In this document: positions 11,684 to 21,463 of the stretch, one piece after another
How the letters are laid out: every line of letters starts with the position of its first letter
How positions within the stretch are numbered: position 1 is the first letter of the stretch
Source of the DNA: Pseudomonadota bacterium
GTDB lineage: Bacteria > Pseudomonadota > Gammaproteobacteria > Burkholderiales > Methylophilaceae
Assembly: GCA_029782295.1 (NCBI GenBank)
Contig: JAKOVB010000089.1
Span: 496,001-560,000, forward strand
Length of the DNA stretch: 64,000 bases
Direction: 5' to 3'
The notes under the pieces: model-generated
Told to the model about the DNA's origin: nothing
The model's input: the letters and a program-made list of their open reading frames with translations, nothing else
The model's database searches: none
Translations under genes and position numbers: made by a program

Positions 11684-11950
11684 TTGTGTGGTGGCGGTGA
11701 ATGTGCAAACCTGGCAGATGGCATCTACCTGGAAATCCTGCAGGGCATGATCAATGCCAGAAACGACGGCGGGGATCTGGATTACGGTGCAGGCCAGTGG
11801 GGGTTTGTCGGAAGCAGGATCGTCAAGCCTGCATTACTTCCGGGGAACCCCGGCCTGCCCCATTTCGACCAGCGTCGTGATGGCTCAGGGGGCAATGCCG
11901 AGGGCACACCGGGCAACGAAGGGAATGGGGACAGTTGCTTCCTGATGTAA
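11684..11950 (+). pseudogene. Possible gene remnant, Gly-rich C-terminus
   Basis: An 88-codon frame with a TTG start directly after an in-frame stop and no ribosome-binding site. The translation is Gly/Asn-rich near its end (GSGGNAEGTPGNEGNGDSCF), reminiscent of the tail of a secreted or surface protein, and it ends just before the convergent lolA stop. It may be the surviving 3' end of a gene disrupted when the 6-11 kb block arrived, or simply a spurious frame. Confidence 0.2.
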
Positions 11951-11966
11951 GCGCCTGACAGATTCG

Positions 11967-12584
11967 TCAGTCGCCAACCACATCGGCACCCTTGGGCGGG
12001 CTGAACTTGAAGGCCTGAGGGTTGAGTTTAGGATTGCGTTCCAGCTTGGTAAACTCGATCACCGTGGTCTGGCCGAAGTTGTCATGCAGCTCCATCTCGG
12101 CCAGCTGCTCCCCGCGAAACCCAAGCAGAACACGCTCGAAGCTGCCATCCTTTTCCTTGGGGATCACTTCCGCCCATTCCAGATCACCCTGCATCCCTTC
12201 GTCCTTCAGGGTAAAGGTTTTATCCAGATCCTTGCTGCCGGCAAGGATGGCTGCCGGACTGGAGCCCAGCACCTTGTCCAGCGCGCGCACCGTGACCTGG
12301 TTCAGCTCCGGGTCGTACAACCAGACGCGCTGGCCGTCACCGACAATGACCTGCACGTAGGGCTTGTTGTAATCCCAACGGAACTTGCCAGGACGCGACA
12401 GCTGCATGTAGCCGGTCACATCCTGCACCTTTCGGTTCTGGTTATCGAGCACAGTCTGGCGGAACTGGGCGCGCATCGATGCCGTACTCTGAAAAAAACT
12501 GTTCAGGCGTTGTACCGCGTCGGCATGCGCCAGACCTGGCAACAGGAGCAACAAGGGGATCAAGCGGTAAAACATTCTGTTCAT
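11967..12584 (-). CDS. lolA: Outer-membrane lipoprotein carrier protein LolA
   Basis: Periplasmic chaperone that accepts lipoproteins from LolCDE and passes them to LolB. 205 aa with a clear signal peptide ([21 protein letters not shown]). The typical LolA sequence follows, with [21 protein letters not shown], then [13 protein letters not shown] and [20 protein letters not shown]. The start overlaps the ftsK stop as ATGA; a second ATG three codons in (12575) has a better-spaced GGAG. The ftsK-lolA coupling is standard in betaproteobacteria. Confidence 0.96.
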   Translation of the reverse strand: MNRMFYRLIPLLLLLPGLAHADAVQRLNSFFQSTASMRAQFRQTVLDNQNRKVQDVTGYMQLSRPGKFRWDYNKPYVQVIVGDGQRVWLYDPELNQVTVRALDKVLGSSPAAILAGSKDLDKTFTLKDEGMQGDLEWAEVIPKEKDGSFERVLLGFRGEQLAEMELHDNFGQTTVIEFTKLERNPKLNPQAFKFSPPKGADVVGD

Positions 12585-14875
12585 TCTCCAGCGGGGGCAA
12601 TCACTTCACGATTGCCGTTGGATTGCATGGGTGACACCAGGCCGGCGCGTTCCATTTCCTCGATCAGGCGCGCCGCGCGGTTATAGCCGATCCGCAAGTG
12701 GCGCTGCACGGAGGAAATCGAGGCACGGCGACTTTTCAGCACGATCGCGACAGCCTCATCGTAAAGCGGGTCGCTTTCGCCTCCGCCCTCGCCGACCGGA
12801 CCTTCACCAGCCTCGGACAACTCGGACTCCCCTGTGAGAATGCCTTCGATGTAATTCGGTTCCCCAAGTGCCTTCAAATATTCCACCACGCGGTGGACTT
12901 CCTGGTCGGAGACAAAGGCTCCATGTACGCGTTGCGGATAGGCCGTACCGGGTGGCTGGTACAGCATGTCGCCCTGACCCAGCAGTGCCTCGGCACCCAT
13001 GTGGTCGAGGATGGTACGGGAATCGATCTTGCTGGACACCTGGAACGCCACGCGCGTCGGGATGTTGGCCTTGATCAGGCCGGTGATCACATCCACCGAT
13101 GGGCGCTGGGTGGCCAGTACCAGATGGATGCCGGAAGCACGGGCTTTCTGGGCCAGGCGCGCGATCAGTTCTTCCACCTTCTTGCCGACCACCATCATCA
13201 TGTCGGCAAGTTCGTCGATCACCACGACGATCAAGGGCATCTCCTCCAGCGGTTCCGGGCTCTCCGGGGTCAGGGTGAAGGGGTTGGTCAGTTTGGTGCC
13301 GTCTTTCTCTGCATCCTTGATCTTCTGGTTGTAACCGGCCAGGTTGCGCACGCCCAGCGAGGACATCAGGCGGTAACGCTTTTCCATCTCCGCCACGCAC
13401 CAGTTGAGCGCGCTGGCTGCCTGACGCATGTCGGTCACGACCGGTGCCAACAGATGGGGGATGCCTTCATATACCGACATTTCCAGCATCTTGGGGTCGA
13501 CCAGAATCAGGCGTACCTTGCTCGCGTCCGCCTTATACACCAGGCTCAGGATCATGGCGTTAATGGCCACCGACTTGCCGGAGCCCGTCGTCCCCGCAAC
13601 CAGCACATGTGGCATCTTGGCAAGATCGGCCACCACCGGCTTGCCTGAAATATCCTTGCCCATGGCAATCGCCAGCGGGGAGGCCATGTCGGCATAGACC
13701 TGGGAACCCAGGATTTCGGACAGGTGCACGATCTGGCGCTTGGGATTGGGAATTTCGATGCCCATGCAGCTCTTGCCGGGGATGGTTTCGACCACGCGCA
13801 CACTCACGACAGACAATGCACGCGCCAGATCCTTGGCCAGATTGGTAATCTGGCTGCCCTTGACACCGGCGGCGGGTTCGAATTCGTAACGGGTGATCAC
13901 AGGCCCCGGCAACGCGGAAGTCACCTTGACCTCGATGTTGAAATCCATCAACTTGCGCTCGATGAGACGTGAGGTGAACTCAAGCGTCTCGGCACTCTGC
14001 ACTTCGACTTCGCCCTGGGGTTCATCCAGCAGGTGCAACGGCGGCAAGGGGGAATCCGGCAGGGCTTCGAACAGCGGCACCTGACGTTCCTTCTCGACCC
14101 GGTCGCTTTTCTCGACTTCCAGCACCGGCGTTTCGATCACAACCGGCGGGCGGTCCTCGGTCCGTTTGCGTTCGCTCTCGACATATTCCTCCCGCAATTG
14201 CTCGGCCACCTGCCCCACCTTGCGGTCCTGACGATCGCGCCAGTGGTCCCGCAGGAAGAAATAGGCAGTTTCGAGACCATGGCCGATTTTCTCGGTGATT
14301 GTCAGCCAGGACCATCCGGTGAAAAGACTGAAGCCGACTGCAAACGCCAGCAGCAGCACCATGCCGGATCCTGCATAGCCCAACACCTTGCGCAGGGCAT
14401 CGTCGACGACTTCCCCCAGCATGCCGCCTGGCGCCAGAGGCAATTGCACGGGCAGTCCATGCAGATGTCCGCCTTCCAGCGCACTGGACGCGATCAACAT
14501 GAGGCCGAAACCGAACAGGTTGAAGAACAGGACAGGGCGATCGCCCATGCTGGTACTTTCCAGCTTCTTGTACACCAGCCACATGGCATAGAAAGCCAGA
14601 ACGACCCACCACCAGGCAGAAAAACCGAACAGATACAACAGGATATCAGACAACCAGGCCCCGAAGCTGCCCCCTGCGTTGTGGATGCCTTCCGTTCCGC
14701 TAGCGCTATGGGACCAGCCTGGATCGTTGCGATGGTAGGTCACCAGGACCGTCGCGAGATAGGTACCGATCACCACCAGCAACAGCCACCAGGCCTCACG
14801 GATCAGCCCGGCTGTTTTTTCAGGGACCGGCTCACGCCTGGGTGTTGCAGAAGATGGAGTTTTTTGGAAAAACAT
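12581..14875 (-). CDS. ftsK: DNA translocase FtsK
   Basis: Septum-located ATPase that pumps chromosome DNA during division. The ATG at 14875 gives 764 aa; the frame stays open 21 codons further upstream, but that would nearly abut the divergent oxyR start. Four N-terminal membrane segments (~25-200), a short charged linker, then the alpha/beta motor with Walker A ([19 protein letters not shown]) and Walker B ([18 protein letters not shown]). A C-terminal winged-helix gamma domain ([20 protein letters not shown]) recognises KOPS. The linker is short compared with E. coli FtsK, as usual outside enterobacteria. Confidence 0.97.
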   Translation of the reverse strand: MFFQKTPSSATPRREPVPEKTAGLIREAWWLLLVVIGTYLATVLVTYHRNDPGWSHSASGTEGIHNAGGSFGAWLSDILLYLFGFSAWWWVVLAFYAMWLVYKKLESTSMGDRPVLFFNLFGFGLMLIASSALEGGHLHGLPVQLPLAPGGMLGEVVDDALRKVLGYAGSGMVLLLAFAVGFSLFTGWSWLTITEKIGHGLETAYFFLRDHWRDRQDRKVGQVAEQLREEYVESERKRTEDRPPVVIETPVLEVEKSDRVEKERQVPLFEALPDSPLPPLHLLDEPQGEVEVQSAETLEFTSRLIERKLMDFNIEVKVTSALPGPVITRYEFEPAAGVKGSQITNLAKDLARALSVVSVRVVETIPGKSCMGIEIPNPKRQIVHLSEILGSQVYADMASPLAIAMGKDISGKPVVADLAKMPHVLVAGTTGSGKSVAINAMILSLVYKADASKVRLILVDPKMLEMSVYEGIPHLLAPVVTDMRQAASALNWCVAEMEKRYRLMSSLGVRNLAGYNQKIKDAEKDGTKLTNPFTLTPESPEPLEEMPLIVVVIDELADMMMVVGKKVEELIARLAQKARASGIHLVLATQRPSVDVITGLIKANIPTRVAFQVSSKIDSRTILDHMGAEALLGQGDMLYQPPGTAYPQRVHGAFVSDQEVHRVVEYLKALGEPNYIEGILTGESELSEAGEGPVGEGGGESDPLYDEAVAIVLKSRRASISSVQRHLRIGYNRAARLIEEMERAGLVSPMQSNGNREVIAPAGE

Positions 14876-14900
14876 ACTGTCGGCAAATAGCGTTGTACGC

Positions 14901-14917
14901 GTAAAATTGGATTTTAC
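14901..14917. repeat. Inverted repeat in the ftsK-oxyR intergenic region
   Basis: GTAAAAT-TGG-ATTTTAC: a 7-bp perfect inverted repeat centred in the 70-bp gap between the divergent ftsK and oxyR starts. It is placed to act as an operator or as overlapping promoter elements for both genes. Confidence 0.4.
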
Positions 14918-14945
14918 CGGAGTTTCCTGCTGGAACACTAATCAC

Positions 14946-15872
14946 ATGACCCTGACCGAATTGCGATACATCGTCGCCGTTGCCCGCGAGCGTCATTTCG
15001 GCCGCGCGGCACAGGCCTGCTTTGTCAGCCAGCCGACGCTCAGCGTCGGCATCAAGAAGATCGAGGAGGAGCTGGGGGTATCCATCTTCGAGCGCGGTTC
15101 AAACGAGATCACCCTGACTCCGGTTGGCGAACAGATCGTCGCCCAGGCCGCCCGGACGCTGGATGAAGCTGCCAGCATCAAGTCCATCGCGCAACAAAGT
15201 GGCGACCCCCTGGGCTACCCGCTGCGCATCGGGGCCATTTATACCATCGGCCCCTACCTGTTGCCGCTGATCATTCCGGTGTTGCGCGAAACCGCACCCA
15301 AGATGCAGCTACTGATCCAGGAAAGTTATACCGCCAGCCTGCGCGAGCAACTCAAGCAGGGCAAGCTCGACGTGGCCATCCTGTCCCTGCCGTTCGAAGA
15401 ACCGGGCATGATCATCCAGCCGCTCTACGACGAACCTTTCCAGGTCGCCCTGCCCGCCGGCCACCCCTGGGAATCCCGCAATGAAATTGATCCGGACGCG
15501 CTTGGGCAGGAACCGGTCCTGTTGCTCGGGGCAGGTAACTGTTTCCGCGACCAGGTCCTGCAAGTCTGCCCCAGCCTAGCACGCAGTTCCACCGCCAACG
15601 GCATGCAGCAGACGCTGGAAGGCAGTTCACTGGAAACCATCCGTTACATGGTTGCTTCTGGTGTCGGCATGACCATCCTGCCCTGCACGGCCGCCAGTCC
15701 GTCCCGCGAGGAAAACAGCATGCTGCGTTTCCGCCCCTTTAGCCAGCCGACCCCCAAGCGTCGCATCGCACTGGTTTACCGCAAGAGCTTCACCCGCCCG
15801 CAGGCTGTAGAGACCGTTCGCCAGGCCATCCTGCACTCAGTGCCGGCCTGCGTGGAAAAGATCGAGAATTGA
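14946..15872 (+). CDS. oxyR: Hydrogen-peroxide-inducible genes activator OxyR
   Basis: LysR-family peroxide sensor, 308 aa. The N-terminal winged helix-turn-helix is MTLTELRYIVAVARERHFGR with AAQACFVSQPTLSVGIKKIE. The redox pair falls at Cys199 and Cys208 in GAGNCFRDQVLQVC, the same numbering as the E. coli sensor disulphide. The frame is open 13 codons upstream, but the ATG at 14946 begins the conserved LysR N-terminus. It stands divergent from ftsK and immediately upstream of dps, a classical OxyR target, with an OxyR-type site overlapping its own stop codon. Confidence 0.95.
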   Translation: MTLTELRYIVAVARERHFGRAAQACFVSQPTLSVGIKKIEEELGVSIFERGSNEITLTPVGEQIVAQAARTLDEAASIKSIAQQSGDPLGYPLRIGAIYTIGPYLLPLIIPVLRETAPKMQLLIQESYTASLREQLKQGKLDVAILSLPFEEPGMIIQPLYDEPFQVALPAGHPWESRNEIDPDALGQEPVLLLGAGNCFRDQVLQVCPSLARSSTANGMQQTLEGSSLETIRYMVASGVGMTILPCTAASPSREENSMLRFRPFSQPTPKRRIALVYRKSFTRPQAVETVRQAILHSVPACVEKIEN

Positions 15873-15908
15873 TAGCAATGCACTATCGTACGCATTAAAA
15901 CTATCAAT
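15872..15908 (+). promoter_or_regulatory. OxyR binding site upstream of dps
   Basis: ATAG-N7-CTAT at 15872-15886 is a perfect match to one OxyR dimer half of the consensus (ATAG-N7-CTAT repeated after 7 nt). Exactly 7 nt later, ATTA-N7-CAAT (15894-15908) is a weaker second half. The site abuts the dps -35 element, where OxyR activates transcription in known promoters. Confidence 0.75.
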
Positions 15909-15937
15909 TGGCGCTATGAAGAGACGCTCTTTATCAT
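15908..15937 (+). promoter_or_regulatory. dps promoter
   Basis: TTGGCG (15908-15913), an 18-nt spacer and TATCAT (15932-15937, five of six bases of the -10 consensus). It lies directly downstream of the OxyR site, leaving a leader of about 30 nt with GGAGG ahead of the dps start. Confidence 0.65.
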
Positions 15938-15974
15938 GTGGATCTACATCACGAACACTTAACTGGAGGTCCAC

Positions 15975-16451
15975 ATGAGCATGGATATCGATATCGGCAT
16001 CAGCGGCAAGGATCGCAAGAAAATCGCCGAAGGTCTTTCCCGCCTGCTGGCAGACACCTATACGGTCTACCTCAAGACCCACAACTTTCACTGGAACGTC
16101 ACCGGCCCCATGTTCCAGACATTACATGTGATGTTCATGACGCAGTACAACGAACTCTGGCTCGCCACCGACCTGATCGCGGAACGGATCCGCGCATTGG
16201 GCTTTCCAGCGCCCGGCACCTATACCGAATTCGGCAAGCTGACTTCGATCAAGGAAACCGTCGGAGTACCGAAGGCGGAAGAGATGATCCGTCTGCTGGT
16301 CGAAGGCAACGAGGCTGTAGCCCGCACGGCACGCGAAGTCTTCCCGATCGTCGAAAAAGCCAACGATCAGCCGACCGCAGACCTGCTCACCCAACGCATG
16401 CAGATCCATGAAAAGACGGCCTGGATGCTTCGCAGCCTTTTGGAAAAGTAA
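15975..16451 (+). CDS. dps: DNA-binding ferritin-like protein Dps
   Basis: Dodecameric mini-ferritin that oxidises Fe(II) with peroxide and stores it as Fe(III), protecting DNA. 158 aa, normal for Dps. The ferroxidase-centre signature [20 protein letters not shown]...[18 protein letters not shown] is intact (His, His, Asp, Glu). A short N-terminal tail with a few Lys (GKDRKK) could give weak DNA binding. A strong ribosome-binding site GGAGG precedes the ATG. The position after oxyR and the readable OxyR site point to peroxide induction. Confidence 0.97.
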   Translation: MSMDIDIGISGKDRKKIAEGLSRLLADTYTVYLKTHNFHWNVTGPMFQTLHVMFMTQYNELWLATDLIAERIRALGFPAPGTYTEFGKLTSIKETVGVPKAEEMIRLLVEGNEAVARTAREVFPIVEKANDQPTADLLTQRMQIHEKTAWMLRSLLEK

Positions 16452-16524
16452 TGCCCAGGCAGTCTTTCGGTGAAGGCTGACTTTGCATGGCGAGGTCAAG
16501 GGCGCAAGCCCGGCCGGAACCAAA

Positions 16525-17559
<1,035 letters not shown>

Positions 17560-17634
17560 GCTTGTTCCGTACAACCTGCGGGGATCGCGGATTCCGGCCC
17601 ACCGGCCATCCGTTTCTCCGCGGAACGGATTCCC

Positions 17635-18408
17635 ATGAGCGAAGACGAGAACGATCTGCAGCAGTTCCAGGAGGCTGTCAAAGGCACACGCCCCCTGAAA
17701 TTCACCGCACGCGTCCAGCATGCGGTCACGCCTCCGCCCCCGGTACCGATTCCCCTTTCCAGGGATACCGGGAATGTCCCCGCCCACGCCTCGCCCTCCC
17801 CGGCCTCTGAGCCCGACAATCCTTTCGGGTTCCGTCTGGAAGAAACAACAGAGGCTGAGGCCCATTTCTACGGCAACCTTCCGGATCTGCAATTGTTCCA
17901 GCATGCTGCCAAGGGCGTCAGACCGTTGAAAACCACGCCTCGCGTACAAGCTGAACCGCAGAAGCCCAAGCCCATCCCTCAACAGTTCCTGATGGATGAA
18001 ATGCAGGCCCTGGCGGATTCCCTGTCCGACCATTACATTCCCGCGCATGAGCAGGAAAGCGGCGAGGAACTTCTTTACCTGCGCGAAGGCCATTCTCCCG
18101 ACATCCTGCGCAAGCTTCGGCGCGGTCACTGGGTGATCCAGGAGCAGCTCGACCTTCACGGTCTCACGGCCGAAGAAGCGCGCCTCTACGTGGTGGAGTT
18201 TCTTGCCCATTGCCGCAAACGTGGCGCGAGGTGCGTGCGCATTATCCATGGCAAGGGATTGGGGTCGAAGAACCGTGAACCCGTATTGAAAAAGAAACTT
18301 CGGAGCTGGCTGATCCAGCGGGACGAAGTCATCGCCTATGCCCAGGCCCGTGAAGTGGATGGCGGGAGCGGTGCCCTGGTTGTACTATTGACCGCATCAT
18401 CCAAGTGA
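17635..18408 (+). CDS. Smr-domain protein with duplicated N-terminal motif
   Basis: 257 aa. The C-terminal ~90 residues are an Smr (small MutS-related) domain: LDLHGLTAEEARLYVVEFL and the RCVRIIHGKGLGSKNREPVLKK-type core with the GKG and HG elements, as in proteobacterial SmrA/SmrB proteins associated with nucleic-acid nicking. The N-terminal region carries the short helix-like motif LQxFQxAxKGxRPLKxTxRVQ twice (residues ~8-28 and ~84-104), separated by a Pro-rich linker; most family members have one copy. It is the second gene of a trxB-smr-yidB run. Confidence 0.85.
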   Translation: MSEDENDLQQFQEAVKGTRPLKFTARVQHAVTPPPPVPIPLSRDTGNVPAHASPSPASEPDNPFGFRLEETTEAEAHFYGNLPDLQLFQHAAKGVRPLKTTPRVQAEPQKPKPIPQQFLMDEMQALADSLSDHYIPAHEQESGEELLYLREGHSPDILRKLRRGHWVIQEQLDLHGLTAEEARLYVVEFLAHCRKRGARCVRIIHGKGLGSKNREPVLKKKLRSWLIQRDEVIAYAQAREVDGGSGALVVLLTASSK

Positions 18409-18429
18409 TTTGACCAGGAAAGGAAACAT

Positions 18430-18849
18430 ATGGGACTTCTGGATAGAGTCATGAATGCCGCCTCCGGCCTGATGAACAACACCGGCGACGGCAATGCCAA
18501 CCTGCTGGACGCCGCCATTCAACTGGTCAGGAACCATCCGGACGGCCTGTCCGGCGTGGTCGAGCAGTTCCGCAACGGCGGGATGGCCGACGCGGTCAAC
18601 TCCTGGGTAGGCACGGGCGAAAACCAGCCGGTTTCCGCAGAGGCCATTCAGCAGGTACTGGGTGAAACCCAAATGGGTGAAATCGCCGACCGTTTCAGAC
18701 TGACCAGCGAACAGGTGAGCAGTGGCCTGGCCGCAGTACTGCCGGAATTGATTAACCACCTGACACCAAACGGCCAGGTGGAAAACAGCAGCAACGAACT
18801 CCTGGATGCCGGACTCAACCTGCTCAAAGGCAAGCTGTTCGGCGCCTGA
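18430..18849 (+). CDS. YidB-family protein (DUF937)
   Basis: 139 aa, no signal peptide or membrane segment. It shows the DUF937/YidB pattern: MGLLDRVMNAASGLMNN, a Gly-rich turn, GLSGVVEQFRNGGMADAVNSWVG, then SAEAIQQVLG and SEQVSSGLAAVLPELINHLTPNG. The family has no settled function. The gene has a good ribosome-binding site (AGGAAAGGAAACAT) and its stop directly abuts the convergent ispF stop with no spacer. Confidence 0.85.
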   Translation: MGLLDRVMNAASGLMNNTGDGNANLLDAAIQLVRNHPDGLSGVVEQFRNGGMADAVNSWVGTGENQPVSAEAIQQVLGETQMGEIADRFRLTSEQVSSGLAAVLPELINHLTPNGQVENSSNELLDAGLNLLKGKLFGA

Positions 18850-19326
18850 TCAGGTCTTCTGAATCAGGCACACCGCCTCGGCGGCAATCCCCTCGCCACG
18901 ACCGGTGAATCCTAGGCGCTCGGAAGTGGTCGCCTTGACATTGACATCGTCCGGCGAAATTCCCAGGTCAGACGAAATGTGGGTACGCATGGCAAGAATG
19001 TGCGGTGCCAGCTTGGGGGCCTCTGCGATCACGGTCGCGTCCATGTTCACGACCCCATAGCCTTTTTCCTTCAGCAAGGCGACAACGTGGCGCAGCAACT
19101 GGCGGCTGTCGATCCCCTTGAACCGTGGGTCGGTATCGGGAAAATGCTTGCCGATATCCCCCAGCGCGGCAGCACCCAGCAGCGCATCGCAGATGGCGTG
19201 CAACAGCACGTCGGCATCAGAGTGCCCATCCAGACCCTTTTCGTAGGGGATATCGACCCCGCCGATGATGCATTTCCTGCCCGCCACCAAGCGGTGGACG
19301 TCGAAGCCATGTCCGATTCTGACCAT
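18850..19326 (-). CDS. ispF: 2-C-methyl-D-erythritol 2,4-cyclodiphosphate synthase
   Basis: Fifth step of the non-mevalonate (MEP) isoprenoid pathway. The ATG at 19326 gives 158 aa beginning [14 protein letters not shown], as in the family; an in-frame TTG two codons upstream is less likely. Metal ligands lie in GHGFDVH and in [23 protein letters not shown] (Asp/His set), followed by FPDTD. The AAGG ribosome-binding site sits in the end of ispD, and the gene begins 2 bp after the ispD stop. Confidence 0.97.
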   Translation of the reverse strand: MVRIGHGFDVHRLVAGRKCIIGGVDIPYEKGLDGHSDADVLLHAICDALLGAAALGDIGKHFPDTDPRFKGIDSRQLLRHVVALLKEKGYGVVNMDATVIAEAPKLAPHILAMRTHISSDLGISPDDVNVKATTSERLGFTGRGEGIAAEAVCLIQKT

Positions 19327-19328
19327 AT

Positions 19329-20012
19329 TCAACCTTTTGCCTCACCCAGTATCAGACCGGCCATGGCCAGGTCTTCCGGATAGGTCACCTTGAGATTATG
19401 TCCGTTCCCCATGACAAGCTTGGGAGACAAACCGAGAAATTCGATCGCCTGCGCCTCATCAGTCGGAGTATCCGTCCCGATCGAGCGCAGGGCGCGATGT
19501 AACAGGCCGTGTGGAAACATCTGCGGTGTCTGCGCACGCCACAGTCCTTCACGCGGCTCGGTATGGTCCACGCGCCGGCCCGGGCCGGCGCGCTTCAGCG
19601 TATCCGCCACCGGCACCGCCAACAGGCCGCCGACAGCATCGTCCGACAACTCCAGCAACAAGCGATCAAGCAGCTCCGACGTCAGGCAGGGACGTGCGGC
19701 ATCGTGAACCAGCACCCAGTCCTGCGCATCGACAAGTCCGGCCATCGCCTGCAAACCATTCAGCACGCTCTCTGCACGGGTGGCACCACCGCACCGCAGC
19801 ACGGTCACCTTGTCGGAATCGACATCCGTCCAGTGCACATCATCCGGGCTCAGCACCACAAAAATACTTGTGATTGCAGGATGCGCAACAAACACGGAAA
19901 GCGTATGATGAATCAAAGGCTTGTCGATGAGAGGCAGGTACTGTTTCGGTAATTCGGAACCCATGCGACTGCCGCTACCGGCCGCGGGAATCAGGACATA
20001 ATTTTTACGCAT
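19329..20012 (-). CDS. ispD: 2-C-methyl-D-erythritol 4-phosphate cytidylyltransferase
   Basis: Third step of the MEP pathway, forming CDP-methylerythritol. 227 aa. The CTP-binding Gly-rich loop [21 protein letters not shown] is at residues ~8-28. The [10 protein letters not shown] motif and the C-terminal [10 protein letters not shown]...[11 protein letters not shown] segment are typical. The ispD-ispF gene pair is common in proteobacteria. It diverges from the AmmeMemoRadiSam cluster, with 77 bp between starts. Confidence 0.97.
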   Translation of the reverse strand: MRKNYVLIPAAGSGSRMGSELPKQYLPLIDKPLIHHTLSVFVAHPAITSIFVVLSPDDVHWTDVDSDKVTVLRCGGATRAESVLNGLQAMAGLVDAQDWVLVHDAARPCLTSELLDRLLLELSDDAVGGLLAVPVADTLKRAGPGRRVDHTEPREGLWRAQTPQMFPHGLLHRALRSIGTDTPTDEAQAIEFLGLSPKLVMGNGHNLKVTYPEDLAMAGLILGEAKG

Positions 20013-20089
20013 GCAAAATCATAACATGCCCCTTGATCTCCTCGCCGCCGCCCTCATTCTATCGGCTTGAGTCCAGGCAGGAGGTCACC

Positions 20090-20896
20090 ATGCAAACGGT
20101 TCGCCCGGCCGCAGTTGCCGGAATGTTCTATCCCGCTGATCGAGAAACGCTCGCCCGTGATATCGATCAAATGCTCGCTGAAGCCAACGCACGGATCGGT
20201 GACCTGCCGCCGAAAGCCTTGATCGTACCGCATGCCGGCTATATCTACTCCGGCCCTGTGGCCGCCAATGCCTATCGCCAGCTGACACCGTTTGTCGACC
20301 GCATCCACCGCGTTGTCCTGCTCGGCCCCACCCACCGTGTCGCCGTGCGTGGACTCGCCCTTCCCGGCGCCTCTGCGTTCGACACCCCGCTGGGCCGGGT
20401 CCCCGTCGATCAGGCTGCCGTCAGCCTGATCGACGACCTGCCGCAGGTGACCACCAGCGCCAATGTCCATGCCCTCGAGCATTCCCTGGAAGTGCACCTG
20501 CCATTCCTGCAAACCCTGCTTCCCAGATTCAAATTTCTCCCGCTGGCGGTGGGCATGGCCAGCGCAGAAGAAGTGGCCGAGGTGCTGGAGAGAGTGTGGG
20601 GGGGCGAAGAAACCCTGATCGTGATCAGTTCCGACTTGTCCCATTTCCTGCCCTACGAGGTCGCCAGATCGGTCGACCTCGACACTGCGCAAACCATCCT
20701 GCGGCTGCAACAACCCGTATCTCATGAGCAGGCCTGCGGCGGCACCCCGGTCAACGGTCTGATTCTGGCCGCGCGCAGACACGGAATGACGCCTCAACTG
20801 CTGGACCTGCGCAACTCAGGCGACACGGCCGGCAGCCGGGATCGCGTGGTCGGGTATGGCGCCTTTGCCTTCATGGAGGATCCGGCCCATGGCTGA
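20090..20896 (+). CDS. amrB: AmmeMemoRadiSam system protein B (MEMO1 family)
   Basis: 268 aa from the ATG at 20090, fixed by a perfect AGGAGGT ribosome-binding site 5 nt upstream. MEMO proteins have a dioxygenase-like fold (LigB/extradiol superfamily). The three candidate metal ligands of human MEMO1 can be matched here as His48 (VPHAGYIYSG), His82 (GPTHR) and Cys216 (ACGGTP). Other conserved stretches are EHSLEVHLPFLQTLL and SSDLSHFLPY. In bacteria this gene recurs next to AMMECR1 and a radical SAM gene, exactly as here. The gene overlaps the next one by 8 nt. Confidence 0.93.
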   Translation: MQTVRPAAVAGMFYPADRETLARDIDQMLAEANARIGDLPPKALIVPHAGYIYSGPVAANAYRQLTPFVDRIHRVVLLGPTHRVAVRGLALPGASAFDTPLGRVPVDQAAVSLIDDLPQVTTSANVHALEHSLEVHLPFLQTLLPRFKFLPLAVGMASAEEVAEVLERVWGGEETLIVISSDLSHFLPYEVARSVDLDTAQTILRLQQPVSHEQACGGTPVNGLILAARRHGMTPQLLDLRNSGDTAGSRDRVVGYGAFAFMEDPAHG

Positions 20897-21440
20897 TGTC
20901 GATCAAGGACATGTCTTGCTGAAACTGGCACGGGAAGCCATTGCCGCAGAGTTCGGCCACCCCTTGCAGCCAGCGCCCGATCTTCGCTGGCTGCAGGAAC
21001 CCGGTGCCACCTTCGTCACGCTGACGCAGCAAGGCAACCTGCGGGGTTGCATTGGCAGTCTGGCCGCTTACCGCCCGTTACTGCAGGACGTCCGCAGCAA
21101 CGCTGTGGCCGCGGCTTTCCGCGACCCGCGTTTCGACCCGCTGACCGCAGCCGAACTGGAGTGGACGCGGGTCGAGGTTTCCCTGCTCTCCACGTCGGAA
21201 TCCATCGAGTTCGCCGATGAACAAGAGGCGCTGGCACAACTGCGTCCCTGCATCGACGGGGTCATTTTCGAATACCGGCATTACCGCAGCACATTCCTGC
21301 CACAAGTCTGGGAGCAGTTGCCGCATCCTGCAGAATTCATGTCACAACTCAAGCGCAAGGCCGGGCTACCCGGCGATTTCTGGGCACCGGAAGTCCAACT
21401 GTCCCGTTACACCGTAGATAAATGGAAGGAAGCGCGCTAA
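20889..21440 (+). CDS. amrA: AmmeMemoRadiSam system protein A (AMMECR1 family)
   Basis: 183 aa from the ATG at 20889 (MADVDQGHVLLKLAREAIAA), overlapping the amrB end by 8 nt. It carries the AMMECR1 hallmark LRGCIGSL (with Cys near residue 57), followed by AVAAAFRDPRFDPLTAAELEW and a C-terminal PEFMSQLKRKAGLP-like segment, all typical of the family. The biochemical role of AMMECR1 proteins is not established. Tight coupling with the MEMO and radical SAM genes suggests one pathway or complex. Confidence 0.93.
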   Translation: MADVDQGHVLLKLAREAIAAEFGHPLQPAPDLRWLQEPGATFVTLTQQGNLRGCIGSLAAYRPLLQDVRSNAVAAAFRDPRFDPLTAAELEWTRVEVSLLSTSESIEFADEQEALAQLRPCIDGVIFEYRHYRSTFLPQVWEQLPHPAEFMSQLKRKAGLPGDFWAPEVQLSRYTVDKWKEAR

Positions 21441-21463
21441 CTGCGCGATAGAAGGAGCACCCC

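Larger units (their letters stand above)
11422..11966. other. 545-bp gap between the accessory block and lolA
   Basis: No convincing gene. It contains the likely promoter zone of the minus-strand TPR-barrel operon (AT-rich, 11480-11620) and an inverted repeat ATAGTG-TTAT-CACTAT at 11626-11641. It also holds an 88-codon plus-strand open frame (11684-11950, TTG start). The AT-rich left half and GC-rich right half differ in composition, suggesting a junction between inserted and ancestral DNA. Confidence 0.5.
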
